A stretch of DNA of 64,000 nt from Aldehydirespirator sp963662645 (GCA_963662645.2 OY759762.1:1364001-1428000), one strand, 5' to 3'. Shown: positions 32,909 through 42,027, numbered from the stretch's first letter. The notes: a model not told the origin generated them from the sequence alone. Translations and numbers: made by a program.

Positions 32909-33769
32909 TTACAGGCCGGTGGGGCGGTTTAGGAAGCGGCCGGCATTGGGCGAGTAGAACCATCCGCTGCCAGCCAGGGTGCCGCCGTCTACGGGAATGT
33001 TCACGCCGGTGACGAACGATGACAGGTCGCTGGCCAGGAACAGGGCCACCCGGGCCTGGTCCTCGGGCCGGCCCACACGCCCCACGGGTGCCCACGCCTC
33101 CCACAGGTGCTCGTAGTCCTCGTAGCCGGTGAGGTAGTCCACCTGTGGGGTCTGGGTGAGGTCGGGCCCTATGCCGTTGGCGCGGATGCCGAAGCGGCCG
33201 TAGCCGGCGGCCAGCGAGGTGGTGAAGTGCGCGGCAGCCGCCTTCATGGCCGCGTACACGGGCTCGCCGGGGAACCCCCGCAGACCCTCCACCGAGTGAA
33301 CGTTGACGATCGAGCCGCTCCCGGCCTCGATCATCGCCGACAGCACCGCCCTGGTGACCAGAAGCATGTGGTGCAGGTTCACGTCGTACATCGCCTGCCA
33401 TGACTGCGGCGACGACTCGTGGAAGCGGACCAGCGGGCGATAGTCGCCCACATTGTTGACGAGGACGTCTACCCGGCCCCAAGCGTCGAGCACCGCAGAC
33501 CGCAGCCGCTCGACATCGCCGGGATCGCGCACGTCCACTGCGTGCAGGCGGGCGCTGCCGCCGGCCGCGGCGATGCCAGCCACCGTCTTCTCGCCCCGAG
33601 CTCGGTCGATCTCGGCGATTTCGACATGGGCCCCGTGGGCCGCGAAGAGTCTGCTGATCGCCCCGCCTATGCCGTCGCCGCCTCCGGTGACCACCGCCAC
33701 CCGCTCCGCCAGCAGCGAGCCGTAGTCACCGATAGGCGGGACCTCTCCAGCCGAGCCGCGACCGCTCAC
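32909..33769 (-). CDS. Short-chain dehydrogenase/reductase
   Basis: 286 residues. The cofactor motif is TGGGDGIGGAIS (about residues 28-39), VNNVG follows, the catalytic serine lies in VNVHSVEG and the YAAMK motif supplies Tyr and Lys. ASDLSSFVTGVNIPVDGG is the classical SDR C-terminal signature. An acidic residue after the second strand (EIAEIDRARG) points to NAD preference. The substrate is unknown. It stands alone, converging with the lipoprotein gene. Confidence 0.9.
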   Translation of the reverse strand: MSGRGSAGEVPPIGDYGSLLAERVAVVTGGGDGIGGAISRLFAAHGAHVEIAEIDRARGEKTVAGIAAAGGSARLHAVDVRDPGDVERLRSAVLDAWGRVDVLVNNVGDYRPLVRFHESSPQSWQAMYDVNLHHMLLVTRAVLSAMIEAGSGSIVNVHSVEGLRGFPGEPVYAAMKAAAAHFTTSLAAGYGRFGIRANGIGPDLTQTPQVDYLTGYEDYEHLWEAWAPVGRVGRPEDQARVALFLASDLSSFVTGVNIPVDGGTLAGSGWFYSPNAGRFLNRPTGL

Positions 33770-33864
33770 ACAGCATGTTCTAGCCGCTCAGGCATCGAGC
33801 CCTCTGCCCGTCGGGCCATTCTGCTGAGCAGAGGAACGCCCGGTGCCCGCCCGGGCAATCGGGC

Positions 33865-34812
33865 TCAGACGTTGAGGAGGTCGCGGGCGCCGGTGTCGCT
33901 GGAAGGGTGGCGTAGCTTGGACATCGCCCTCGCCTCGATCTGGCGGATCCGCTCCCGGGTGAGGTTGAAGTGCTCGCCGACCTCCTCCAGCGTGCGGGGC
34001 TCGCCCCGGTCGAGGCCGAAGCGCAGCTTGAGGATGTCGCGCTCGCGCTCGTCCAGCGGGGACAGCAGGCGCATGATCTCGTTGGGCAGCATGGTGGTGG
34101 CCGCGGTGTCGAAGGGCGAGTCGATCGACCTGTCCTCCACGACATCGCCCAACTCGGCGTCGCCGTCCTGGCGCAGCGGCTCCGACAGCGACAGCGGCTC
34201 AGACTGGAAGCGCAGCGCCTCGGTGACCTTGTCTTCGGGCATCTCCACCTCGGCGGCCAGCTCCGAGAGGGTGGGCGGACGGCCGTACTTGAGTTCCAGA
34301 CGGGAGCGGGCCTTCTGGAGGCGAGCCAGCGTGTCTCCGGCGTGGACCGGCAGCCGGATGGTGCGGCCGGTGTTGGCGATGCCCCGGGTGATGGCCTGGC
34401 GGATCCACCAGGTGGCATAGGTCGAGAACTTGAATCCCTTGCGCCAGTCGAACTTCTCGACCGCGTGCATCAGCCCGAGGTTGCCCTCCTGGATCAGGTC
34501 GAGAAGCGGCAGGCCCGACGCCTGATACTTCTTGGCAATGGAGACCACCAGCCGCAGGTTCGACTGCACGAAGGTTCGCTCGGACTCCAGCCCCCGCCGG
34601 TCCCTGCGGCGCAACTCCCGGCGGCGGTGGTCGGTGAGCGAGCCCGGGACGGCCTCTTTGAGTTCCTTGCGGGCCGCCATACCGGCTTCGATCTCCTGGG
34701 CCAGCCGGACTTCGTCGTCCTTGGTCAGCAGCGGGTACTGGCCGATGTCGGTGAGATAGAGGCGGACCAGATCCTCCTCGTCTCTCTCTACTCGCTCCTT
34801 GACCTTGACCAC
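33865..34812 (-). CDS. sigA: RNA polymerase sigma factor, SigA/RpoD group
   Basis: 315 residues from GTG 34812. Region 1.2 is DLVRLYLTDIGQYPLLT. Region 2 has the classic LDLIQEGNLGLMHAVEKFD and FKFSTYATWWIRQAI; region 3 has RTIRLPVHA; region 4 has LRFGLDRGEPRTLEEVGEHF and TRERIRQIEARAMSKLRH. Region 1.1 is absent, so it is a short primary sigma or a group 2 factor (HrdB/SigB-like). It would recognise TTGACA/TATAAT-type promoters. Two palindromic dispersed elements lie 109 and 181 bases upstream, in the probable control region. The gene appears monocistronic. Confidence 0.93.
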   Translation of the reverse strand: MVKVKERVERDEEDLVRLYLTDIGQYPLLTKDDEVRLAQEIEAGMAARKELKEAVPGSLTDHRRRELRRRDRRGLESERTFVQSNLRLVVSIAKKYQASGLPLLDLIQEGNLGLMHAVEKFDWRKGFKFSTYATWWIRQAITRGIANTGRTIRLPVHAGDTLARLQKARSRLELKYGRPPTLSELAAEVEMPEDKVTEALRFQSEPLSLSEPLRQDGDAELGDVVEDRSIDSPFDTAATTMLPNEIMRLLSPLDERERDILKLRFGLDRGEPRTLEEVGEHFNLTRERIRQIEARAMSKLRHPSSDTGARDLLNV

Positions 34813-34920
34813 GTACCCCCACTCCAGGTCTGAAAGAGCCGGTCTTCAACGACCGCCGCCCCGCGCGCCAATGCTGCGATGAACGATAACGACCTTTTCC
34901 CCATCGCCAACCACACCCTC

Positions 34921-34968
34921 GAACTGGCAGCGGTCGACGCCCAAGACGGCCCCCACCGCTGCCAATTC
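34921..34968. repeat. Palindromic dispersed element, copy 2 (upstream of sigA)
   Basis: Ends are GAACTGGCAGCGGT and ACCGCTGCCAATTC, a 14-bp inverted repeat with one mismatch around a variable 20-base centre. It lies 109 bases upstream of the sigma factor start. Confidence 0.75.
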
Positions 34969-34992
34969 CGACGAACCATCCAGCCAAGACCC

Positions 34993-35039
34993 GAACCGGC
35001 AGCAGAATGCCCGCATACCGTGCAAAACGCTGCCAATTC
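34993..35039. repeat. Palindromic dispersed element, copy 3 (upstream of sigA)
   Basis: 47 bases differing from the hyuB copy (50289) at only a few positions. It contains the same CATACCGTGC core and GCTGCCAATTC end. It stands 24 bases from copy 2, so sigA has two in a row. Confidence 0.8.
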
Positions 35040-35107
35040 GTTCCGGCGCCACCATCCCTCCGCTACTCGGGTCGCAGGAGCGAGCGAATCCGGCGCCGGC
35101 TCGGTCT

Positions 35108-35659
35108 CTAGGCCCAGCCCTCAGGCCTCAGCAGGGACGGTTCAATGATGCCGCCAGCCGCGGTCAGCACGCGCTCAGCTGCCTCGACCGCGTCGGGCTG
35201 CGCGACTCTGGCCGATGCCGCCTCGCGATCCAGGTCCTGGCGCAACGCCCGGACAGCCGAAGCCAGGGCGGCATCGCAGTGCGGAGCGGCGTGCTCGACG
35301 ATCTCGCCGTAGACTTGGGCGAGCTGGGGCACGATCACCCTCCAAGCAACGGCCACATGCCCGGAAGGCCCCGCCAGGCCAGCGATCTCGTCGAGAGCCT
35401 CGGCCTGTGCCGAGTGGGCAGGTGCGGCCTGCCTCCACGCCGCCATCAACTCGGAGTCGGGCTGGAGTCCGTCGAGAGTCTCACGATGCACCGCTAGCTG
35501 GCGGCTCAACTCCGACATCGCCGATGCGGCCCCGGCGTGTTCGGGAGCGATCGCGGCTTGCGCGGCCCAGGCCTCCAGCACCTCCGACAGCCGGCCGCAG
35601 GTCCAGCGCAGAGCGCACACCAGCCGGGCCGTCTGCGCCACCGAGTAGCCGCGGCTCAC
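35108..35659 (-). CDS. Hypothetical helical protein
   Basis: 183 residues from the GTG at 35659 (VSRGYSVAQTARLVCALRW). The frame is open to 35767, but that part is affected by a local duplication. The protein is almost wholly helical and Ala-rich (AWRQAAPAHSAQAEALDEIA, ALASAVRALRQDLDREAASA), with no motif I can identify, no signal peptide and no membrane segment. It lies between sigA and nadE in the same direction. A 34-bp direct repeat (35637/35684) covers its 5' end. Codon use fits a real actinobacterial gene. Confidence 0.6.
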   Translation of the reverse strand: MSRGYSVAQTARLVCALRWTCGRLSEVLEAWAAQAAIAPEHAGAASAMSELSRQLAVHRETLDGLQPDSELMAAWRQAAPAHSAQAEALDEIAGLAGPSGHVAVAWRVIVPQLAQVYGEIVEHAAPHCDAALASAVRALRQDLDREAASARVAQPDAVEAAERVLTAAGGIIEPSLLRPEGWA

Positions 35660-35670
35660 GGAGCGCTCGC
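35637..35670. repeat. 34-bp direct repeat, copy 1
   Basis: Identical to 35684-35717 (offset 47 bases). It covers the probable start codon of the hypothetical helical protein, so the copy upstream carries a second GTG and its context in another frame. Confidence 0.85.
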
Positions 35671-35683
35671 GGACATGCAACGG

Positions 35684-35717
35684 GCCACCGAGTAGCCGCG
35701 GCTCACGGAGCGCTCGC
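35684..35717. repeat. 34-bp direct repeat, copy 2
   Basis: Perfect duplicate of 35637-35670. The offset is not a multiple of three, so the two copies are read in different frames on the minus strand. Confidence 0.85.
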
Positions 35718-35812
35718 CAGGCGTTCTGGCCGCGGCCCCTGCGTTCTGTTCGCTCTATTCCGGGCATGGGCCGGCAGAGCGAGCACGGGGCGGGCCGGGC
35801 GGGGGGAACTGC

Positions 35813-37597
35813 TCACGACCGGTAGCGGTTGATGATCGGCATGCGCCTGTCGCGGCCGAACGCCCGGCCGGTGATCCGGGGACCGATCGGCGTCTGGCGG
35901 CGCTTGTACTCGGCGGCGTCCACCATGCGGCACACCCGCTCGACGACCTCAGGCGGACCGATCTGCGCCTGCCGGATCTCGTCGACGCTCCGAAGCTCCT
36001 CGACATACAGGCGCAGGATGGGATCGAGCACCTCGTAGGGCGGCAGCGACTGGTCGTCGCGCTGGCCGGGAGCCAGCTCGGCCGAGGGCGCCTTGGCCAG
36101 CACCGTGGCTGGGATGAGCTCGCTGCCGGCCTGCTGGTTGCGCCAGCGGCACAGCTCGTACACGTCCAGCTTCCACAGGTCCGACACCACCGCAAACGCT
36201 CCGGCGGTGTCGCCGTAGAGGGTGGAGTAGCCCACCGCCAACTCGCTCTTGTTGCCGGTGGTGAGCACCAGCCAGCCGTGTTCGTTGGCCAGCGCCATCA
36301 GCGTCATGCCGCGGATGCGGGCCTGGAGGTTCTGGTCGGTGATGCCGCCGGGGTCGAGTCCGTGGCCGAGACCGGGCCCGAGCATGCCGGCCAGCGCGGC
36401 GTGAGCCGGTTCGATGCCGACGATGCGAGCGTCGATGCCGAGGTTGGCGGCCAGCTTCTCGGCGTCGGTCACCGAGTGCTCGCTGGAGTTGCGAGACGGC
36501 ATCAGCACGCCGTGCACATGGTCAGCGCCCAGCGCGTCGACAGCGATGGCCGCGGTCAGCGATGAGTCCACCCCGCCGGAGAGGCCCAGGCAGACGTCGC
36601 TGAACCCGCTCTTGTGCACGTAGTCGCGAGTGGCCAGCACCAACGCGGCCCAGCGCTGGGCGTTGAGGTCCATGGGCGGCGCGATCGGCGCGGCCGTGCG
36701 CTCGTGGCCCGGTTCCGATGCGCGCCTCGGCGTCACCTCCACGATCGGGCGCCGGCGCCGCTCGGGCGACGTGCGGCTCCGGGGCGACAGATCCACATCG
36801 CAAATGTCGACCGACTCGGCGAACGAGGCGCACCGGGCCGCCACCGACCCGTCGGCGGCTATGGCGAACGATCCTCCGTCGAAGACGAGTTCGTCCTGCC
36901 CGCCGACAAGGTTCACGCAGACCACCGGCACGCCCGCCTCGGTCACTCTCTGACCGATCACCCGCTCCCGGGCGGCCTGCTTGCCGGCGCGGAACGGCGA
37001 CCCGTTGACGTTGAGCACCAGCTGCGCACCGGCCCGGGCCAGATCGCTGACCGGCCCGCCGGGCACCCAGGCGTCCTCACAGATGGTCACCCCCACGACA
37101 GCACCGCCGATCTCGAACAGGGGCGGCTCGTCGGTACCGCGACGGAAGTGCCGCAACTCGTCGAAGACGTCGTAGTTGGGGAGCTGGCGCTTGCGGTAGA
37201 CGCCGCGCACCTCGCCGGACGCGCATACCGCCACCGCGTTGTAGGCCTCGCTGAAGCTCTCGACCCCGGCCATGTCGGGCACCCGCCGCTGGGACTCGCC
37301 CGCCCCGTCGACGAAGCCGACAACCGCCACGCACGCACCGGTTCGCGACGCGAAGCGATCGAGCGCGGCGCGGCTGGCCGCGACGAAGCCCGGCCGCAGC
37401 ACCAGATCCTCGGGCGGGTAGCCGGTGATGGCCAGCTCGGGCAGCACCGCGACATCGGCGCCCGCCGCTTCGGCCCGGGCCAGCGCCTCGGCGGCCAGGG
37501 CCGCGTTCGCTTCCAGGCGCCCCACGGTCGGGTTGACCTGGCAGATCGCCACCCTCAAGCGGTCGGGGTCCGCTCTGCCAGCGGCGCCAGCGGCCAT
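35813..37597 (-). CDS. nadE: Glutamine-dependent NAD+ synthetase
   Basis: 594 residues in two domains. The N-terminal nitrilase-type glutaminase (about 15-280) shows the Glu-Lys-Cys triad in LPELAITGYPPEDL, YRKRQLPNYDVFDE and TICEDAWVPGG. The C-terminal synthetase has the PP-loop LSGGVDSSLTAA (about 330-341), GVLMPSRNSSEHS and the TTGNKSELAVGYSTLYGD signature. The enzyme amidates deamido-NAD with ammonia channelled from glutamine. It lies 14 bases downstream of the glutamine synthetase gene in the same direction, which supplies its nitrogen donor. It is complete and housekeeping in character. Confidence 0.96.
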   Translation of the reverse strand: MAAGAAGRADPDRLRVAICQVNPTVGRLEANAALAAEALARAEAAGADVAVLPELAITGYPPEDLVLRPGFVAASRAALDRFASRTGACVAVVGFVDGAGESQRRVPDMAGVESFSEAYNAVAVCASGEVRGVYRKRQLPNYDVFDELRHFRRGTDEPPLFEIGGAVVGVTICEDAWVPGGPVSDLARAGAQLVLNVNGSPFRAGKQAARERVIGQRVTEAGVPVVCVNLVGGQDELVFDGGSFAIAADGSVAARCASFAESVDICDVDLSPRSRTSPERRRRPIVEVTPRRASEPGHERTAAPIAPPMDLNAQRWAALVLATRDYVHKSGFSDVCLGLSGGVDSSLTAAIAVDALGADHVHGVLMPSRNSSEHSVTDAEKLAANLGIDARIVGIEPAHAALAGMLGPGLGHGLDPGGITDQNLQARIRGMTLMALANEHGWLVLTTGNKSELAVGYSTLYGDTAGAFAVVSDLWKLDVYELCRWRNQQAGSELIPATVLAKAPSAELAPGQRDDQSLPPYEVLDPILRLYVEELRSVDEIRQAQIGPPEVVERVCRMVDAAEYKRRQTPIGPRITGRAFGRDRRMPIINRYRS

Positions 37598-37611
37598 TGG
37601 GGCCGGCTGGG

Positions 37612-38634
37612 TCAGTTGTAGCCGACGAGCGCTTCGCAGATGGTGCGCGTCAGCAGGGTGGTCACGTGGTAGGGGTCTGCGTTGGCGTTGGGTCGGCGGT
37701 CCTCGATGTAGCCCTTGCCGTCGCGGGCGACCTGCCAGGGAATCCGCACCGACGCACCCCGATCAGACACCCCGTAGGAGTACTGGTCGTAGCGCTCGGT
37801 CTCATGCTCGCCGGTCAGGCGGAACTCGATGCCCGCCCCGTAGCCGGCCAGGTGCTCCTCGGGCTTGCCCGCCGCGCCCAGCGCCTCGCACGCCGCGATG
37901 ATCGGCTCGTAGCCCTCGCGCATGGCTTTGGTAGAGACGTTGGTGTGCATCCCGGCGCCGTTCCAGTCGCCCAGCATCGGCTTGGGCTCGATCGTCACCT
38001 CGATGCCGTGCTTCTCGGCGAGCCGGAACAACAGATAGCGCGCCACCCACATATGGTCGGCCACCGTGACCGTGTCCAAGGGCCCGATCTGGAACTCCCA
38101 CTGGCCCGGCATCACCTCCGCGTTGGTGCCCGCGATCGTCAACCCGGCCTGGATGCAGGCGGTGGTGTGCTCCTCGATCAGGTCGCGGCCCGAGATGCGG
38201 CCCGCGCCGACCCCGCAGTAGTACGGGCCCTGCGGCGGCGGGAACCCCGCCGGCGGGAATCCCGCCGGCCAGCGCGTCACCGCATCGAGCAGCGTGTACT
38301 CCTGCTCCATGCCGAACCACGGAGCCTGATCCCTGTACTTCTCGTAGACGGCAACGCACTCGGCGCGCCGGTTGGTCGGATGCGGAGACAGATCACGGGT
38401 CAGAAGCGTCTCGCACAGCACCAAGATGTTGTCGCCGCCGCGAACCGGATCCCCGCAAGTGAACACCGGCTTGAGCACCACGTCAGAGTTGTCGCCCGTG
38501 GCCTGATTCGTCGACGAGCCGTCGAACCCCCATATCGGGGGCGCCTCCTCATTCTGCAGAATCTTCGTCTTGGTGCGGATCTCGCCCACCGGCTCTACAC
38601 CGTCAATCCACAAGTACTCGGCCCTATAAGTCAC
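37612..38634 (-). CDS. glnII: Glutamine synthetase, type II (short eukaryote-like form)
   Basis: 340 residues, against about 470 for ordinary bacterial GSI. The N-terminus YLWIDGVEPVGEIRTKTKIL and PPIWGFDGSSTNQA are GSII features; the ATP/metal region is WFGMEQEYTLL; AGTNAEVMPGQWEFQIGP and GDWNGAGMHTNVSTKAMRE follow; SVRIPWQVARDGKGYIEDRRPNANADPY closes the active site. It makes glutamine from glutamate, ammonia and ATP. Tandem PPAGF units (PAGFPPAGFPPPQ near residue 125) derive from a short DNA repeat in the loop before the ATP-grasp part. It is cotranscribed with nadE. Confidence 0.93.
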   Translation of the reverse strand: MTYRAEYLWIDGVEPVGEIRTKTKILQNEEAPPIWGFDGSSTNQATGDNSDVVLKPVFTCGDPVRGGDNILVLCETLLTRDLSPHPTNRRAECVAVYEKYRDQAPWFGMEQEYTLLDAVTRWPAGFPPAGFPPPQGPYYCGVGAGRISGRDLIEEHTTACIQAGLTIAGTNAEVMPGQWEFQIGPLDTVTVADHMWVARYLLFRLAEKHGIEVTIEPKPMLGDWNGAGMHTNVSTKAMREGYEPIIAACEALGAAGKPEEHLAGYGAGIEFRLTGEHETERYDQYSYGVSDRGASVRIPWQVARDGKGYIEDRRPNANADPYHVTTLLTRTICEALVGYN

Positions 38635-38699
38635 GACATCTCCTCGGTGTGGTTGTTGTGATTGTTGCGGTCTGGACGCTGAATGAGGCTACCGGCCCA

Positions 38700-39482
38700 C
38701 TAGCGGTTCTCGGCCCACCAGTCGTCCAACCGAGCCAGCAGCTCGTCGATGGGGAGCGCCCCCTCCGAGCGCTTGATCTGCAGCAACCAGGCCAGAGCCC
38801 GGCCCACGTCCGGACCGGGCGGCAGGCCGAGATGGGCCATGACCGCGTCGCCGTCCATCTGGGGGCGCTCGGCCGCTTTGCGCTCGGCTTCGGCCAGCTC
38901 GGAGATGCGGCGCTCGAGATCGTCGATCTGGCGGTGCAGGTCGGCCTCCCTCTGAAGGTTGCGGGTGGTGCAGTCCGATCGGACCAGCTGGTTGAGGCGA
39001 CCCAGCAGCGGCCCGGCGTCCCGGGCGTAGCGGCGCACCGCGGCGTCGCTCCACCCGGACGCGTAGCCCTTGAACCGGCCCGACAGCCGCACTAGCTCAC
39101 ACACGTCGTCGACGGTGCTCTCGTCGAAGCCGAGCGCCGTCAGCCGTTTGCGGGTCATCCGGGCACCGACCGCCTCGTGGTGGCGGAAGGTGACCTCGCC
39201 GTGCTCGTAGCTGCGGGTGCGGGGCTTGCCGATGTCGTGGAACAGCGCCGCCAGTCTGACCACCAGGTCGTCGGGCGTCTTGGCCACGACCGCGATGGTG
39301 TGAGCCAGCACATCCTTGTGCCTGTGAATCGGGTCCTGCTCCATTCGCAGATCCGGCAGTTCCGGCACGATCTCGAGCATCCTGCCGCGGTCTATGGCCG
39401 ACCACAGCCGGGGCGAGGGGTTGTCGCCGCTGACCAGGTCGCAGAGCTCTTCTCGGTGTGTCTGCCCGGCATCCACGATCAT
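38700..39482 (-). CDS. HD-domain protein matching the C-terminal half of PcnA-type tRNA nucleotidyltransferases
   Basis: 260 residues from the ATG at 39482 (GTG codons at 39485 and 39488 are alternatives). The sequence has HRHKDVLAHTI, LAALFHDIGKPRTRS, the HD metal site, then TFRHHEAVGARMTRKRL and VRSDCTTRN, which align with the HD and tail region of actinobacterial CCA-adding/PcnA enzymes. The nucleotidyltransferase head (a GGxVRD-type motif) is absent. Either this is a stand-alone HD phosphohydrolase or the head is encoded elsewhere. No frameshifted head is visible upstream. It is transcribed toward the glutamine synthetase promoter region. Confidence 0.8.
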   Translation of the reverse strand: MIVDAGQTHREELCDLVSGDNPSPRLWSAIDRGRMLEIVPELPDLRMEQDPIHRHKDVLAHTIAVVAKTPDDLVVRLAALFHDIGKPRTRSYEHGEVTFRHHEAVGARMTRKRLTALGFDESTVDDVCELVRLSGRFKGYASGWSDAAVRRYARDAGPLLGRLNQLVRSDCTTRNLQREADLHRQIDDLERRISELAEAERKAAERPQMDGDAVMAHLGLPPGPDVGRALAWLLQIKRSEGALPIDELLARLDDWWAENR

Positions 39483-39581
39483 CACCACAAGTCAGCCTAT
39501 GATCCAGCTTCACTGTTCGGTTTCGTGATGCGGCGGGGCCGAACGGGCGGTCTATGGTGGACGCCTGGAAAGGAGTTCCTC

Positions 39582-40238
39582 ATGCGATCACTGAGGCTCG
39601 CTACGGCAATTTTCGCGCTGGCGTTGATCGCGGCGGCGTGCAGCGACGACGAGAACGGCGAGGGAGAGCCGGTCGACGAGATAACAACGACGACGACCGA
39701 GTCCGCCGCTCCCCCGACGACCCAACCCCGGGTGACCACGCCGACGACGGCACCGGAAGAGCCCCCTACCACCACCGTCGCGGAGGTCGCTACCACGACC
39801 AGCACGACTGAGCCGCCGGAGGCCGTGGCCAGCTTGGGGCCGCCTCCGCCGCCGAGCAACGTGCGGTGCCAGGCCGGCAACGCCGAGAACGAGCTCCTTG
39901 TCGAGTTCGATGCCCTTCCCAATCCATCTGACATCGCCAAGATCCGCGTTTACGTGTCGGTGGACGGCGGGCCGATGATCACCAACGGCGAGTACACCGT
40001 CGATCAGGTCGACACCACGCGCTCCGGCGGTGCCCGCTGGGCCGCTCGGGCCCGCGGGCTTCCGGCGAACACGCCCCTCCGGCTCGCCGCAACGTCCTTC
40101 AACCAACTGGGCCAGGAGTCGGGCTGGTACATCGTGGAGGGTCACTACGGCGGCCCGGGGGCACCCTGCGGCGCGCCTCTGCCTCCCACCACCTGCACCG
40201 CCGGCTGCGACGAGGAAGAGGGCGAGCCCAGCGCCTGA
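39582..40238 (+). CDS. Thr/Pro-rich lipoprotein with a fibronectin-III-like domain
   Basis: 218 residues from the ATG at 39582 (AAAGGAG upstream). The lipobox is LIAAACSDD. Residues about 30-85 are a Thr/Pro/Glu linker of the wall-spanning type. A beta-sandwich-like domain follows: PSNVRCQAGNAENELLVEFD, KIRVYVSVDGGP, PLRLAATSFNQLGQESGWY. Conserved Cys residues occur in the C-terminal 25 residues (PPTTCTAGCDEE). It is a surface lipoprotein; no catalytic motif is visible. It precedes a small SnoaL-like gene by 28 bases. Confidence 0.72.
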   Translation: MRSLRLATAIFALALIAAACSDDENGEGEPVDEITTTTTESAAPPTTQPRVTTPTTAPEEPPTTTVAEVATTTSTTEPPEAVASLGPPPPPSNVRCQAGNAENELLVEFDALPNPSDIAKIRVYVSVDGGPMITNGEYTVDQVDTTRSGGARWAARARGLPANTPLRLAATSFNQLGQESGWYIVEGHYGGPGAPCGAPLPPTTCTAGCDEEEGEPSA

Positions 40239-40266
40239 CAATTCGCCGCTCCGGATAGGAGAAGGC

Positions 40267-40716
40267 GTGGGCGCACTGGAGGAACGCAACAAGCAGATCG
40301 TGGAGCGCTACTGGGACGCCCTGTACGCGCACGACTGGGACGCCGTCGGCGGGTTCTTCGCCGCTGAGGCCAACTACGTGGACGTGGGCACGGGCGAGTC
40401 GGGCGGGGGCGCCCACGGCCCGGCCCAGATCGTGGCCCGGCTGCGGCTGGGCCTGGAGCCGGTGGAGCGCCACACGCACCAGCCGGGTCTGGTGGTGGCC
40501 GAGAATTCGGTGGTGGTCACCGAGCATCTCGAGGTCTGGTGGTTCCACACCGGTGAGGTGGTCAGACACCCGTTCACCTCGGTCATGGAGCTGGACGACG
40601 ACGGGTTGATCACCCGCTGGTGGGACTATTCCAACATGGCGAACCTGCTCGACAACGCCCCGCAGTGGTGGCTGGAGCACATCGCCTCGGGCTGGCGATC
40701 CACCCTCGACTCCTAG
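40267..40716 (+). CDS. SnoaL-like / NTF2-fold protein
   Basis: 149 residues from a GTG at 40267 with AGGAGAAGG upstream. The pattern RYWDALYAHDWDAVGGFFA, ANYVDVGTG, GPAQIVARLRLGL, HTGEVVRHPFTSVMELDDDG then WWDYSN fits the SnoaL/limonene-epoxide-hydrolase cone fold, in which the WDY tail and buried Asp line the pocket. Reactions vary from epoxide hydrolysis to aldol cyclisation. It precedes a DUF1214 gene by about a dozen bases, so the two may form an operon. Confidence 0.8.
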   Translation: MGALEERNKQIVERYWDALYAHDWDAVGGFFAAEANYVDVGTGESGGGAHGPAQIVARLRLGLEPVERHTHQPGLVVAENSVVVTEHLEVWWFHTGEVVRHPFTSVMELDDDGLITRWWDYSNMANLLDNAPQWWLEHIASGWRSTLDS

Positions 40717-40728
40717 CGATTGCGGCCG

Positions 40729-41934
40729 ATGACCGAGTCCCCAGAGACCACGGAGATGACGACATCCCCCGACCCGGCCGCCGTCTGGACGGAGTTCTGC
40801 GGCCGGATCGCCGAAGCGGGAGCGGCCGTGCTGGATGACCCGGCGGCGTCCGGCGCCCGCAACCAGGCCGAGGGGCTGCGGTGCCTCAGCCGGCAGCTCG
40901 TGTTCGCTGTGCAGGACGCGGTGGAGTTCCGCGACCCCGACTTCCCCGCCTTCCACCGCTTCGACGACGACGTGACCAAGTGGGGAGGCCCCAACACCGA
41001 CAACAACTACCTGCGCTGCGCCATCGACCCGGCCGGCCTGTACCGCCTCACCGCCGACGTGACCGGGTGCCGCGATGCGATCTTCTCGCTGCACGAGGGC
41101 GACATGCAGCTCGGCCGCTACGGCGTGTTCAGCGAGTGCGCTCTGCGCGACCTGAGTCTCGAGGACGGGCACCTCGAAGTGCTGATCGGACCCGACCGTC
41201 CCGCCGGTGCCGTCAACTGGATGGCCACCAACGGTGAGGCGCGCTATCTCGGGATCAGGGTCTATGTCTGCGACTGGACCACCGACGCCGTGCCCGACTT
41301 CTACATCGAGCGCCTCGACCGGACCGGCGACCGGCCGGAGCGGCTCACCGTCGGCCGCATGGCCGAGGCGCTGGAGGAGGCCGCGGGCTGGGTGGAGGCC
41401 TCGGTCCCGTTCTGGCTGCGCTTCATCGAGAGGACCCGCCAGCGCAACGGCGACAACGTCCTGACACCGCCCCTACCAGCCCGAGGCGGCGCGGACAACA
41501 TCGCCTACGGCGGCGGATTCTGGAATCTCCGCGACGACGAGGCCTGGCTGATCACGTTCGAGCCGCCCGACGCCTTCACATGGTCGATCCAGACCCACAC
41601 CTGGCCCTGGTTCGAGTCGGGCGACCTGGCTCACGCCCAGACCAGCCTCAACGACACCCAGGCCCACACCGACCGCGACGGCCTGGTGCGGGCCGTGGTC
41701 TGCCACCAGGATCCGGGCGCGCCCAACTGGATCGACACCGAGGGGCGCCCGGTGGGCATGTGCATCTACCGCTGGATCGGCGCCTCCGACGCACCCGCCG
41801 CCGACGGGGCCGTCCTCCCGCTGGCCGAACTGCGCAACCGCCTGCCCGCGGATCATCCGACGGTCACTCCCGACGAGCGCAGGAGCATGATGGCGGAGCG
41901 GCGCCGCGGCGTGCACCGGAGGTTCCGGCGCTGA
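40729..41934 (+). CDS. DUF1214 domain protein
   Basis: 401 residues from the ATG at 40729 (a TTG at 40720 is possible). The family landmarks are DNNYLRCAIDPAGLYRLTAD, ATNGEARYLGIRVYVCDWTT and the Trp-rich C-terminal part (YGGGFWNLRDDEAWLITFEP, HTWPWFESGDLAHAQTSLND). DUF1214 proteins are beta-rich and often occur with lipid or steroid metabolism genes in actinobacteria, with no demonstrated activity. It follows the SnoaL-like gene. No signal peptide is present. Confidence 0.8.
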   Translation: MTESPETTEMTTSPDPAAVWTEFCGRIAEAGAAVLDDPAASGARNQAEGLRCLSRQLVFAVQDAVEFRDPDFPAFHRFDDDVTKWGGPNTDNNYLRCAIDPAGLYRLTADVTGCRDAIFSLHEGDMQLGRYGVFSECALRDLSLEDGHLEVLIGPDRPAGAVNWMATNGEARYLGIRVYVCDWTTDAVPDFYIERLDRTGDRPERLTVGRMAEALEEAAGWVEASVPFWLRFIERTRQRNGDNVLTPPLPARGGADNIAYGGGFWNLRDDEAWLITFEPPDAFTWSIQTHTWPWFESGDLAHAQTSLNDTQAHTDRDGLVRAVVCHQDPGAPNWIDTEGRPVGMCIYRWIGASDAPAADGAVLPLAELRNRLPADHPTVTPDERRSMMAERRRGVHRRFRR

Positions 41935-42027
41935 CCTCGCACGGCGTCGGCGATCAACTGCAATGGACTGGCGGCCCCCGCCCCGGCCCCGCTGGGTAGA
42001 CAGCTCCACAGGGATCCGGCCCGTACC

